The notes under the pieces are model-generated. The model was not told where the DNA came from. It saw only the letters and a list, made by a program, of their open reading frames with translations, and searched no databases. A program made the position numbers and the translations under genes. Positions 37,565 through 49,238 of a stretch of DNA of 64,000 bases are shown piece by piece. Each line of letters starts with the position of its first letter. Positions within the stretch are counted from its first letter, which is position 1. Where the stretch lies: NCBI GenBank assembly GCA_950295325.1, contig OX485808.1, forward strand, positions 36,910,527 to 36,974,526, given 5' to 3'. The DNA is from Polytrichum commune (taxonomy: Eukaryota; Streptophyta; Polytrichopsida; Polytrichales; Polytrichaceae).

Positions 37565-38197
37565 TTCAACATCACACACTCATACTTCTCCTCACCAGTA
37601 ACATGTTCTACACATATCACTAAATTTTACTCCCCATTTGCAAGAGACAAAGTCTTTGGATCACTAGGTACGGCCTTTCAATACAAATGGAATAGAATTG
37701 GGTATGCACACCCACATAATGAAGAAACAACCTAACAAACAATACACTTGGCAAGACTAGCAGCTAAAACCGACTCAAACAATATCACAATATTAGTTAC
37801 ACCGGACATTAATTGGTACCAAAACTACTCACCACACACCGGACCATACCCAGACACACACGTGTTAGCCCATTTCAATACAGACACCATTACATATGAT
37901 GAACCAACAACCCCACAAAACATAAGCAAACCCCGAATAGAACCATTAGCAATACACATCTTCTGTATCCACCACCAAAACCTCAACATTGGCACACGCG
38001 ACCAAATAGATACAATTAAAACAGTAATCAAAAACCTACAAATAGCACAATACCACATACAAAAGGCCCCACCCACACCTCGCAATACTCTAGTAAACAA
38101 AAACGCTAAATGGAATAAATTACTCTACCCACCCCATATCAACCCATCAACCACAAATATACCACCGTTACCAAACTTAAAAAAAACACGATACTAA
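37565..38197 (+). pseudogene. Extra LINE domain, weakly resembling phage-type Dam methyltransferase
   Basis: Between RT and RNase H the frame reads FNITHSYFSSPVT, KFYSPFARDKVFGSLGTAF, YKWNRIGYAHPHNEE, a TAA at 37732, then TIHLARLAAKTDS, ITILVTPDINWYQNYS and a longer tail to 38197. The order resembles the phage-type N6-adenine methyltransferase fold seen in some DIRS-like retroelements: a D-x-FA-like start, W..V...NPPY, then a hydrophobic LVTPD strand. The NPPY box would be HPHN here, so activity is unlikely even in the ancestral form of this copy. The assignment is by eye and tentative; a novel domain is an equal possibility. Confidence 0.4.
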
Positions 38198-38220
38198 AAT
38201 TCCCACCACAATACAGCTAC

Positions 38221-38680
38221 TACACAGACGGATCGTTTGTCCCACCCACACAAGCAAACGACAGACATTGAAAGAAAGAAAAAGCCGGCTATGGAATTTA
38301 CAACCCAACAAAAGCAGAAATATGTATATCAAAAAGACTGTCTGGCCTACAAACCAGCTTTAGGGCCAAGCTAATGGCCATACACAAAATACTTAGATTA
38401 ATTACTACCAAGTACACAAATGAACCAGTACACATATTCATAGACTGCCTCAACTGTATATATGTACTTAACACACAAATAAAACATCCTACCCACCATA
38501 ACAACCATGCGGACAAAACTATATTAACATCTATGGTAGAAATGCTAAAAAGCCGAACGCAACCCACTACGATATATAAGGTAAAAGCACACACAAACAT
38601 TGATGGAAATGAGCAAGCAAATCAATTAGCAAAGCAAGGTGCCAAAAAAAATACAGATTCGCTGTCAAACCGTACGAATT
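38221..38680 (+). pseudogene. LINE RNase H domain
   Basis: The segment begins YTDGSFVPP (first catalytic Asp), is broken by a TGA near 38268, then reads AGYGIYNPTKAEICIS, SFRAKLMAIHKILRL (K where the catalytic Glu of RAELxA belongs), VHIFIDCLNCIYVLN (third Asp region) and YKVKAHTNIDGNEQANQLAK (the KVKAHxGxxGNExAD box with N for the last D). Two of the four acidic residues are changed. It follows the RT, as in plant and algal LINEs carrying RNase H. Confidence 0.75.
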
Positions 38681-39012
38681 TGTACACACCACACCACACT
38701 ATTTCCAAAAAGACACCTGGCCTGGATCAAACAAGCGACCTGACAAAGGCCCTGTCAGATGCCTCGAAACATACTTAACTAAACACGACCGAGCTAACAA
38801 TATAAAAACCATGTCAGAATAATTCCCCAACATTAGCAAATGGACAACGAACCCTGACATTGATAACGAAATATCTAATAATTTTTGGTCTAACCCTATA
38901 ATATCAGACTCACAAAAAACATGCATACTAAAATTCCGAACTGGACAATACATGGGCAACGCCAGAAAAAAAAAACTATTTTTTGGCATAGAAAGATTCC
39001 CATCTATCACAT

Positions 39013-39674
39013 GCCCAATCTGTAACTCCTCTGACGCAAATACATGGCTACATGTACTGTTAAAATGCAATCAACACCATATACATGCCCTAAGAACCAA
39101 AAGACATAACAAAGCAGTATGAGAATTAAGAAAACTAATCCTATCATCGCAAAAATCAAGATGCTACATCCTTATGAATGCAGGGACATTCGACAACAAC
39201 TCACAAGATAATACAGTCCCCACATGGCTCCTACCATGTACATGTGGACAACAAAGATGCCACTGCAACGCAAGATTTAAACCCGACCTCCTATGTATCA
39301 AAGAACTCCCACACCAAGGCACCCCACCACCACACCCAACAGACAACCTCACGGTACAATTTATCGAATTCACATACATAAACGACAGATTCCCACAAGA
39401 TACAATTGACAATAAAATCCAAAAGTATCAACCACTTATTGATGACATCACTCAACAAGGCTGGAAGGTAGACCCACTTATAGTCATTTCGGCCGGAGCT
39501 AGAGGAACCACACACACCCTGTCAATGAAACAACTTGAACAAACATTTAAACTACCTCAAAATCCTGTAAACCATACATTCAAAGAAATAAACACCATTG
39601 CCATACAATATGCTAGTTCAATCCTTCTACATAAAAGACGAATTGAAAATAACCAAGCAATACCAACGGAATAA
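39013..39674 (+). pseudogene. LINE C-terminal CCHC finger and restriction-like endonuclease
   Basis: CPICNSSDANTWLHVLLKC forms a C-x2-C-x9-H-x4-C finger and is followed by TKRHNKAV, the RHN motif that follows the finger in R2-like LINEs. A TGA at about 39119 interrupts. The frame then gives ARFKPDLLCIKEL (the KPDL motif), TVQFIEFTYIND (the D/E-V-T-type strand), NKIQKYQPLID (the KxxKY motif) and PLIVISAGARGTTH before the TAA at 39672-39674. This sequence of motifs is characteristic of the restriction-like endonuclease of R2, CRE, NeSL and Dualen elements. Confidence 0.72.
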
Positions 39675-39827
39675 TAAATAAATAAACAAACAAACAAAAT
39701 AAAAATAATAAGAAAAAGATCATAAAATAGTCCTTTATTTATTGAACAATGTAAACTCCAATAGCTCAGGAAGATGGGTAGGCACCGGCTGGTTGGTACA
39801 ATTTTCATGCCTTTAAATCACTAGCAG

Positions 39828-39944
39828 CACCAAGTCATGGATAACACACTAAACGCTCAGACGGACTCAATGGGAGTCGAACCCGGACCGTCTACATGTA
39901 GCTAAACATCCTCCCTCAACTAGCCAAGGAAACATGACTTGGTG
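39828..39944 (-). ncRNA. tRNA-like (SINE-head-like) structure inside a 12-bp hairpin
   Basis: CACCAAGTCATG at 39828-39839 and CATGACTTGGTG at 39933-39944 pair perfectly around 93 nt. Read on the minus strand, the loop has an A-box-like TTGGCTAGTTGAGGGAGG and, about 35-45 nt on, a perfect B-box GGTTCGACTCC, followed by TGAGTCC. An anticodon-arm-like GTTTA...TAGAC pairing lies between. The 5' acceptor strand is absent, so this is not a functional tRNA. It could be a tRNA-derived SINE head inserted in the LINE tail, or a structured 3' UTR element of the LINE. Confidence 0.5.
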
Positions 39945-40397
39945 TTCACCAAACACAACAAATTACATCTTATACTATAACACTGACGCAACTGCGCGCT
40001 AATCAACTAAGGAGGGTTACCTTTATTTTGTTTTCCGGTTACTATAGTGTCCATCCCCGGAAGGGGAGAGTAGTATTGTCCAAATTTCCCCTTGTCTGGT
40101 GGGCATCGGGTCATTTGACAATACGAACGGACACTTCATTCACGCCGGCCCCTTTAAATAGGGACCGAAGTTTCTATCTATCTATCTGATGTCTTTCTTT
40201 GCATAGACCACAATCAGTGGACTTGGTTTGGTGTGCCGATCTCATCGACCCTTCCAATATTTTAATGGAAGCATTATTGAAATCTATTGTCCATTTTCCA
40301 TCCATTATCAATTTTTCTACCTTCAGATGTGTTAGTAATTGGTAACCCTAAAATGAACAAGACGATACATTCTAAATTGAAAACAATTCGGTGGCAT

Positions 40398-40862
40398 ATG
40401 GATCATTAAAATGGGTGTTTGGTGAATGCAATACCCATGGGGAGGTCACTCCATTGTCAAGTTGAAAACTACGTGCAAGCAAAAAAAATCTACTTTTTCT
40501 AAGTTGCATCAACAAAATGAGTCAAACTTTTATCAAAAAAGATTTTTGAGTACATAAACATGGTATCTATTACATAGTAAAATTTGATAAAAAAAAAAAT
40601 CTAGAAAACATACCATTTCTAACTAGAATGACGCAGAATTGAACTAAAAGAATTACTAGGAAAAATGGAGATGACTAAAAATTTCAAAAAAATATACAAA
40701 AGATATTATCAATGGATATGTATATATAGAGAAAATATCATAAATTTTAAAATTATCTATGGCATATAATATAGGGGTAGCAAACTTTGCTTGCACGTGG
40801 TTTAGGGCTTGACAATGAGTGACCTCCCCGTGGCAATACCCCATATAAATGATCCATACCCG
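40398..40862. mobile_element. Foldback-type inverted-repeat element
   Basis: An arm near 40398-40480 (ATGGATCATT, AATACCCATGGGGAGGTCACTC, TTGTCAAG, ACGTGCAAGCAAA) recurs inverted near 40781-40862 with substitutions. The intervening 300 bp is AT-rich and non-coding. No target duplication was identified. Confidence 0.6.
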
Positions 40863-40899
40863 CGTACATGGTCCATTTTTTCATTGCACTAAATCCATG

Positions 40900-43800
40900 C
40901 TTATAGGATACTAGTGCGTGTATTACCATCTTTATTATCTTTCTCACTGCTCATATGTTACTGCTCACCATTCACATGATAGCACTCCCCATCAAGCTAG
41001 TTCCAATGGTCTTTATTGTCCAAGATGTGCCCATATTACCCAATAGTTCCCCACTTAATCACCCCCTGCTCTCATTAGTTGTTGATATTTAGTTTCTAAT
41101 ATATTACTCGGGCTCCCCATACTAATGACTCCAATGGAACGACAACCATATACTATGACAAGAAGTCAATGTAACATCTAGTAGGATTGTTATGGTTATA
41201 AATGATAATGCCCACAAGTAATATGTTCACATGCATACAACCAATGCCACACTACAATGTCTCCTTTATTCCTGTTTTATTTGTCTATTGTGGGTTTACA
41301 AGCATGAACACTAAACATTTGATTTAGTGTGGCCCACATTATTCAACATCGACCCACGTAAATGATCTTGCAAACATTGGGCAACAACCAACGAAGATGG
41401 CAAGGGACACTTTGCTAACTACATGACAAGTGATGGAGGCTCTCATAATCAACATTGTACATCAAAGTTAAGGTTGCTCCATTGAATCGAATATTTAGTG
41501 TTTTGTTGGTTAGGGCAATAAATTGTCACACTATTTGCAATCTCGGTCTCAAACGGCGGGCACATTTATTGTGTCGGAATCAAAGTCCCCTTCTCCACAA
41601 GTCAAGTTTGTCACTTGTCCACTTGCCAATGTGGCCCTTCCTTCTAAGATTTAAGGAAGCCTCTTGCCCTTGACCTTCATTGCGATCCATCAGGTAGCTT
41701 TATAAAACACACTAATTATTTTTCATTGCTACCAGTGCATCACTTAGGGTGGCTTATCTAACACTTTTCAAATGCAATCTCTGAAAAAATTAGCAACTCA
41801 TTTGTCTCTTTTGCAAATAGTGTGGGTGATTTTATTTCTTTTTGTGCTACTTTTGATATAAAATGTGACTATTTTATTTATGTAAGGTGTTGGCCGAAAG
41901 TGTCAAGGAAGACTAAGGGAAAGACTTGGGGTCTTGAACCCTGGTTAATTCCACCCAATTATAGAATAAGAGTGGTCCACACTAGTTACATCCACGCTAA
42001 TTTTTCATCCATAATAATAGGACTATTTAGTGTAAGTTCTGAAAACGACGTAGTGTCACCTTCTGTGGCATGTTAACATGTTGGTTTAGAGAAACACCTC
42101 CACTGTAATTGGGAAAGAAGGAATTATCCCATATGAACGTCCCTTTCATCCATCCACGGTAAGAACTTGACCCCCTGTATGTTTGTGATCGATTCATTTA
42201 AAATGGCTTGGATTAGACTAATTCAGGATCTGTAAAACTAATTCTAGTGTCAAGTCAACTAAAAAAATTAGCCTCAAAGCTACATACCATTTCATGATTT
42301 TTATGTTGGATGAATGAGAGGTACGCTTGATGCAAGAATTCCCTCTCATTCACATGTATTCATATTGATAGCTACGTTATTTCTTGATTTAGTGCAGAGA
42401 TAAAATTTAATGCAGGCCTCCTTGTGAGTTGATTAAGGTAGATGATGTTAAAACCATCATTTTAAGCGCTAAGTGTATCTACTACTGCATATTATGTTAT
42501 AAAGTTCTAGATATTTCTCACTAGCATTGATAGGGGATTCCAACGCACCGATATGCAAAACCAAGGGTTCAAAAACTTGTATTTAAGTAAATCTGGACAT
42601 TTTCTCAAAAATTGGATTTTTTTGGTTGCCTCACTTCTATGGATGGGTTTGTTGATACAATTCCATTATACTTCAATGGGAGGTATGTAGACCCTCAATG
42701 GGAACTCAATGGTTTATTGAGTGTTGTGATATTAAAATACAACAACAGAAATTGATTTTACACATTTTGATGTTGAATCTATATAATTGGATAAGAAGAT
42801 ATTCAAATATATTCATAAAATTTGCTATGATATTATCACAACTAACTTGCATATTCTATTGGAGGATCCTACAATACAATTCAACATGTTATATAATGAA
42901 CTTTGGGACTTGGTCTAGTTTTCCTCAAAACATTAGTTCAAAGTTTTTTTGATAGATGACCCAAAACCAACATGGGAAACTCGATGTTAAAATGGTGAAC
43001 ATTCTCAAAGTCAATGTGTACTTTATAGTTCCAAGGTTTTAATATGTTGATTTTGGGTGGGGATGTTAGTGTTAGCATGCACTGCCTTCAGTATTGAAGG
43101 GACGTAAGTTACATAGGTATCAATAGATGCTACTGGTACAATTAGAAAATGTCACAAAATTCTCATAACAAAGTGCACACCCTACAAGCAGTAGTATTGG
43201 TAGTGTACATTATTTTACTTACAATTGGCCAACACTTGTGATAACAAAAAAATTGAAGGCATTCTCAAAACGAACTCATCATTTTCTAAGAGTGTGCCTT
43301 CAAATATTCCTAAAGTCGCGTTTGGAAAGTGACATGGTACTTATACAAGGTGAGAGCCCACCCTTGAAAGGGAGAAGTAGGATGCAGGTGAAGAGGCTCT
43401 TTATTCATGCTTGATCCATCTGAAGCCAACGTTTATATCTATCGACAAGGTGAATGGGCACTCTTAAAAACTTTCCACCCAACCGCACCAAAGTGGGTGT
43501 CCATCAAACCCTCTTTATATATGGAGGGACAATCACCCAAAGTTTGAGTAGGGCCCGATCACTAAGGATGCTCAAAATAATGCCAAATATTTAGTCTTTG
43601 GGAACCTTCCTTCCATCAAGTTTGACCAAATAAAAGACACGTGGACTTTTTTGCACAAATAAATATAGGCTTTCAATTTTCCCCAAGTTTCAACCACCGA
43701 TTAAAGAGTCCCCGACCATCAATTGGTTGCTTTTCAAGCTTGAAGTCCATTAGGTCAACGTGATCTTAAGATAAGATATGTGAAGCTAAAACGCACACCA

Positions 43801-46440
43801 ATTTGTAAAGTGGTCCGAACCTTCTAGAATGTAACATGTCTCTTCATTTTAGAATGTGAAATATAGGAGCTTTGTCCAATGGCAATTGCCTACGAAACCA
43901 TGTCCACTTCGGTTCACAAACCTTGATAGCTTACTCAATGAGGCTCTTTGGTTCAACATTTTCAAGTGTTTCAAAAAGCGATTTCCACATGGGATGTCAT
44001 GGGCCAAACCCACTTACAATTCAAAATTAACAACTAAATCTTTAGCATAATACTTCTCAACCTATAAAGCATAGTGTTATTTTCTAGTTTAAAGAAAAAT
44101 CAATTGCACCCTCCCATCCACTCTATATTTAGGTCAAGTTTGGAGCAAGAGTATAGTACACCATGCACTTGTTTGTTGAGTTAAAGTGCACCCATCTAGG
44201 AATGTTCTAAGAAGAAAAAAAGGAGAACCGGCTCTCCATAACTTATATAATTTACACCCTTGACATGTTGAAACTAAGATTTCCACCGATTCCTTCTGTA
44301 AATTTTATAGTAATTATTATTAAATAAATAAATAAAACACATTTACTTTGATTTTTGAAAGAAATATCATTATTTTTTGTGTGTATTCTTCTAATAGGTC
44401 AACTTGGCTTCTTCCATTTCTTTGTAGCCACGATCTATGTTCGAGGAAAACCGACGGCTAGTTCATTATCAGCCGATGGATTTCCCCTCATGGCCGGTCC
44501 AAATTTCCAACCATCGGATGGCAATCCGACTGTAATTTCAATCTTCCGGCAATTAGCCGATGGACCAGAAAATGTCCCAAAAATGTAGCCAATTCTTCTT
44601 GTGAGTTACTAGATTTCAGCCGGAAGCATCCATAGCGCTATTTGTCCGGGGCATCTGATGATGAACTTGAGGAAGTACCCTAAACCTTAAACTTTTTGAA
44701 TTATGCAACGTTTCTATGACCAAATCCAATTGTTTCTATGAAGAATTGGGGGACCCTTGGCCTTCAAGCGGTGAAGGCATTGCTAGGTTCAATTCCTGCC
44801 AAGGATATTAACTCTTCAAATTTAAAATTTTGAACATGCCTTTCTTTTCACTTATTCAAGATTTTGTACTAAGAAACGATTTCTAATAACTTTTCATACA
44901 TCTTTTAAACAATTAATGCCAATATGAATTCCATTTAATCGGATATTGGCCAATGAAAATATGAAAATATAGGCAATTGACCGATTGATTTTACAAAAGA
45001 CCGGCTGTTGCCGATGTAAATTGGAAAAAATCCGACCCTTCGTAGCAACTACCACCAATTAGCCACTAAGGCTTCAAAAACTTCCCAAACTCTGGCCATG
45101 ATTGCAAAGCCAAGGATATCGTAAAAGCACACAACAAAGTGTCTTCAGGTGTGAACAACATCAATTGAGGATGGGGATTCCCTTTGCAAGATGCAGACAA
45201 CTTTAAAAGAGGCATGGGGTCTGGTGGCCATTTGCATATTATTCACCCACCGAGAGTGCAATTGAGCACCCTTGGGTACTATATCTAAGGAACTACATGA
45301 TGGTTTCTTTCCAAAGGAAGAGGCTCCGGCAAAAAAAAAAAAACTCTCATAAATCATAGTTGCTTGTTGAAACGTTCACAATAATTATAACTGGAGTGCT
45401 TCCCATAAATGGGGGATCCCAACATTGAAGGAGGCTTATGTTCATGTGATACATGGTCCCACATATCGCAACCAAGGACTTGTGTGTAATATTTTGTTTG
45501 AGCATCGAATCAAACAATTAGACAATAGAAACAGAACTATGCGATTTTTCTAAGTTTAGAAATCTAGAATGCGATGTTTTGTGCTAACGTCAATGTTTAT
45601 TTAGAAAGAAACAAAAAAGGGAAAAAAATAATCATCAGCTTCTGGAACAATGTGTATTTTAAATCATTTTTTTAATTTAATTAGAACGCCATGAAATTAC
45701 CATAACGCAATTTTCCTCATCGAGGATTCTTCGGGGCGTGCATATTTTGGACTCCCCTCCCCCCTTGCATCATGCTAGCTTACCACTTGATATTCCTCCT
45801 CTACATCATAACATGTACTAATAGGGTGTCGATTATCATTCTAAACTTACAAAATGCTATAGCATTTTGTTGAGAATGGATTTTCTTGCCAATATACTTC
45901 TTTAATCGTACTATCTAATTCAAAGATTGTTGAACACTCTTAGAATTCACAACTCCAATCAAAAGTTCTCACATTGTACAAATGTAAGTAGTAATCAACA
46001 TTATTTACACATAGCAACAATCGTTTTCAATTGAAGTTGATGAAGAGTCTTGATGAGGGTTGCTACATTTGTCCTATGCAAGCCTCCACCTTCAACCCAA
46101 CCCACCTAGGAGGACACGTAACCACAGAGGAGGAGCGGTGAAAGGGAACAATCATCCCATTGCTCAAGACAATCATGTTATGAGGAAGACAAAGTTCCAA
46201 CATGAAGACGTCATGCATGCATAGATGATTTGTATTATGTTTTTTTGTTTTATTTCCTAAAAGAACTAGCAAAATCATAATACTATCTAGTTGCGGTTGA
46301 TCACTTTCTTTCTAAAAAGGCCACATCCATGTCTTGTCAACCGATGTGAAGCAAGTCCTACATCAGTATGAATCTAGAGCTCCAAGGGAATCATTTGGGA
46401 ATAACTTGGGAGCACTATTTCCTTGACATTCTCGGACCCA
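40900..46440. other. Gene-free repeat DNA
   Basis: No frame here is convincing. The stretch has scattered CACTAAAT/ATTTAGTG words of MITE type, a CCGATGG-rich patch near 44.4-45.0 kb and A/T homopolymers. Short frames such as that at 45145-45357 show no family features. Confidence 0.55.
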
Positions 46441-46465
46441 TGGAGCTTCCAACACAAAGTAAGTT

Positions 46466-46625
46466 ATCATAACATTACTCAGCAACGTGGGCCCTCAAAG
46501 TATAACATTTGGATGTTGGGAGTTAAATCTAAATCCCAGTCTCCTTACGCAACTTTTTGAGCATCCAATTGTTATATTCCGAGGGCCCATGAAACAAAAG
46601 TTGCTCGCTGAGTAATGTTATGATG
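46466..46625. repeat. Inverted repeat with ~60-bp arms
   Basis: ATCATAACATTACTCAGC starts the left arm and GCTGAGTAATGTTATGAT ends the right arm. Both also carry GGGCCCTC/GAGGGCCC and an ATAACAnTTGGATG block. The loop is about 40 bp. It would fold into a long imperfect hairpin; a small MITE is the likely origin. Confidence 0.65.
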
Positions 46626-46655
46626 TTGCAATCAAGTTACTAGGGTGTATAATAA

Positions 46656-46879
46656 TACACCAAATATTGTATTTAGTGTCACTTACTATTTGAAATTACA
46701 CAATGCTATAAATGTTTAGTGTACATCTCATTTTATACCAACAAAGGTTGAATTGGTTGTTTGGACATTATAGAACATTAGCATCTTTACTTGGTAAAAA
46801 TTTACATCAACACGAAAAAAATTTATAGGAATGTGTAACTCCAAATATTAAGTGACACTAAATATCAGATTTAGTGTAG
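46656..46879 (+). mobile_element. CTACACCAAATA-ended MITE, copy 2
   Basis: A homologue of the element at 17574-17790 in the same orientation. It starts TACACCAAATATTG and ends ATTTAGTGTAG. Internal words ACACAATGCTATAAATG, CCAACAAAGG and TTTACTTGGTAAAAATTTAC match copy 1. Confidence 0.7.
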
Positions 46880-47099
46880 CTTTGGTGCATGCTGAACAGT
46901 GTGTTATAACGCAACAACTTTTGAATTCAACCTTGATTTTTGGAAGATGTGGAAAGTCAATCATATAGATCAATTGGTCTCTCTCCAAATTAATGTTCTC
47001 TAGTACATATGGATGGTTGTCATGGATATGAGGGGGCCGGAAGACACTTGGCACATGGAAATGCCATGTACACATAAGGTAGATGTGCCTACTTCAATT

Positions 47100-47430
47100 C
47101 CCGATCTTAAATGGACACTTGTATTTGAGTGGTGTATGGTTGGGTGAGGATCTAAGAATGGACATCAAAAAGACATTTGTTGAAAAGAAATTGGACTACA
47201 TGTTCAAAAATTGCTAACCATTTTAGACGTAATAGTCAAACGTAATTGAAAGAACCAACCAATATGATCATTTATTGACTCAAAGAATCTTCACCTTGAC
47301 AATGATTATGATACTCATAGGAACTCCAAAAATTATGAGGGAAGTGGCTATGGGCACGATTTGGAATCGCTAATCATCTCGCACTAATTGCATGTTTCAT
47401 ATTCTACAAGAAATGAGTGCAAAGTGAAAA
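47100..47430 (+). repeat. Dispersed repeat following the MITE, copy 2
   Basis: This is homologous to 18240-18540, with AAATGGACACTTGTATTT, GGAACTCCAAAAATTATGAGG and ATCTCGCACTAATTGCATG. The same order of MITE then this repeat at 17.6-18.5 kb suggests a single larger element copied twice. Confidence 0.6.
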
Positions 47431-47499
47431 ATGTTCATTTAAGACCTACTTACCTTAGATAGATAAGTGAATAAATAAGCAAGGTCTTTCATAAAAGTA

Positions 47500-49238
47500 T
47501 TTAGTGTTGTGTGTTCAATCTGTGGGCCCTGGGAATAAAACCATGGGATGAGAATCTTATGAGGAGCTCAGTATGAATCTAAGTCTCCCTATGTAAGGTT
47601 TCATCGTTAGTCACCCAACACCTGACAACTATACCCAATCGTGTGGTTTAGAGAATCCCTAACTCCCGGAATCCCATACCCCGGATTCACTAGCTAGTTT
47701 CTTACTATCACATTCCACAATGGAATTGAAAAGAAAACGAAGAGAGGGTTCTAAATAATGTTATGTTAATGCCCCCTCCCCACGTGACTTTACTGAATAA
47801 CCAAAGTCTTTCCTAAAAACTGGGTAAAGCTCCCTTGCAATGGTTATAGTGGAGGCGTCTGGCTATCCCGATGCACCTACAAGAACTTGCTCCGGAGATT
47901 GTCGAGTAGGTTTTAGTTAAGTAGCTTTCACACATGGTCATTGTTTTATCTACCTAGCAATGAATGTTTATCCATTGTTTTACCTAGCAATGGATAGTTT
48001 TTTGTCCCATCCCCAAATGCCTTACTACTTGTCTATCTTACCATCGGTTTTTGTTAATGAAGCTCCTCGTGCCCTCATAGCCAAGACTAAAAGCAACCAA
48101 TCACAAGGGCGGGAGGCGACACTTTTAAAGGTCCTACATTCTTGCCTCATGTCTAGGTACCGATGGGAGGGTCGGTGCTTGAGGCTTAAAACCTCCACTT
48201 GTAAACCATGCCACATCATTTGCCAACTAGGCTCAGCCCTAAATAATGTCGATGGTGTGAAGGCCGTGTTCTTAGAACCAACTTTTAGGCTTAGCCAAGT
48301 CAGGTGGGGAGGGGGGCATAATATGGGTTGCCTATGTAAAAATTTAAGAGGTTGTGGCCTACAAAAAAGAACTTTCTATCTGCACATGATGAGACTCAAG
48401 AGATTCAATGCACTCTCTCTCTCTCGCTTTCCCAAGTGGAGAGCCCTTATTAGCAAACCGCCTAACGTCCAGCCCTATTAGCTGAAATATACTAGGTATC
48501 CACGAAGACTAAAACTCGTAGAATCTAGGGAATCGGTAGATTCCGGGCAGCCTTCGTGCTGCTTTTTGATGAGCTCACAGGGTTGTGGCAGAGTGCGCAG
48601 AGAGGTATGGCGACGGGGAAGCTTCCTCGGCGTTCTTTCGTCTGGAACGGACTGAGAGACTCACCAGCCCTGGATTAATAAAGCTGTGGCTCACATTGCC
48701 GTTGTCTTTTTGCGCGCATTTCGATGTTATTGGTGCAGATTGCAACACCGAATTGAAAATCTGGAGCAGTGAGAATTAGAGCGTAGGCAGGAGCGCTTTT
48801 TCCCATTCTCTCTGCTGTGTTCCCGAAACCTGTCTTGCCTGTTGAAGAGCGGTGATGTGGATTGCTTGAAATTTTTTAAGCTGCCTTTAGTCAGAATTTT
48901 GGAGTGCATGTTGTTTGTAGCCTCTTTTTTTTTTTTTTTTTTCCTGAAGTAGGTCCGGACGTTCGCGTGGGATGATAGTCTGTCTCTTGCAATCTGCATC
49001 GAATTTTGGATCGGCTACGCGCTTTGGCTTGGTAGGAATAATGGGAGATGGTGAAAACGTAAAACAGTTTTAGTAGGCGGTTTCTTGGCCGTATTGGAGT
49101 TTCCAGTAGATTCTTGAACCTTGTGGAATGGAGATGTAGCGTTAAGCGCGAGAGTATTTCCTAGGTGAAGGTGGTTGATTCTTTGCTTTATTCGGACCTT
49201 AGTCGGAGGGTCGGCGTCTCTTTGAAATAAGTGAGGCG
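47500..49238. other. No recognised gene; right part is leader of the next gene
   Basis: A 173-codon frame at 47960-48481 has no family features and an odd composition. From about 48560 the sequence becomes less AT-rich and probably holds the promoter and 5' leader of the membrane-protein gene starting at 49239, including an 18-base T run at about 48924-48941. Confidence 0.45.

Larger units (their letters stand above)
33038..40190 (+). mobile_element. Decayed Dualen/RandI-like LINE with two endonuclease domains
   Basis: In order on the plus strand are an APE-type endonuclease (33279-34187), reverse transcriptase (34914-36787), an extra domain (37565-38197), RNase H (38221-38680) and a CCHC finger plus restriction-like endonuclease (39013-39674). 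Presence of both endonuclease types plus RNase H is the hallmark of the Dualen/RandI clade described from Chlamydomonas. There are no long terminal repeats. The plus strand is very rich in A and C from about 33050 to 39700, which sets it off from its flanks. The 3' region (39675-40190) has an (ATAA/AACA)-rich run, a tRNA-like hairpin, GC-rich short repeats and ends in (TCTA)n. Several stops and frame breaks kill the polyprotein. Its 5' end has no recognised ORF1 or leader, so it is probably truncated. No target duplication was found. Confidence 0.8.

Noticed and set aside
33038-40190. LTR retrotransposon or retrovirus-like element
   Set aside because: No long terminal repeats, integrase or gag; the endonuclease domains and (TCTA)n tail point to a non-LTR element.
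44745-44815. tRNA-like stretch with GGTTCAATTCCTG
   Set aside because: Only a B-box-like word is present; no A box, acceptor pairing or anticodon arm could be formed.
47960-48481. 173-residue plus-strand open frame
   Set aside because: No recognisable motif, odd composition and repeat-like surroundings; probably chance or an unrecognised transposon piece.
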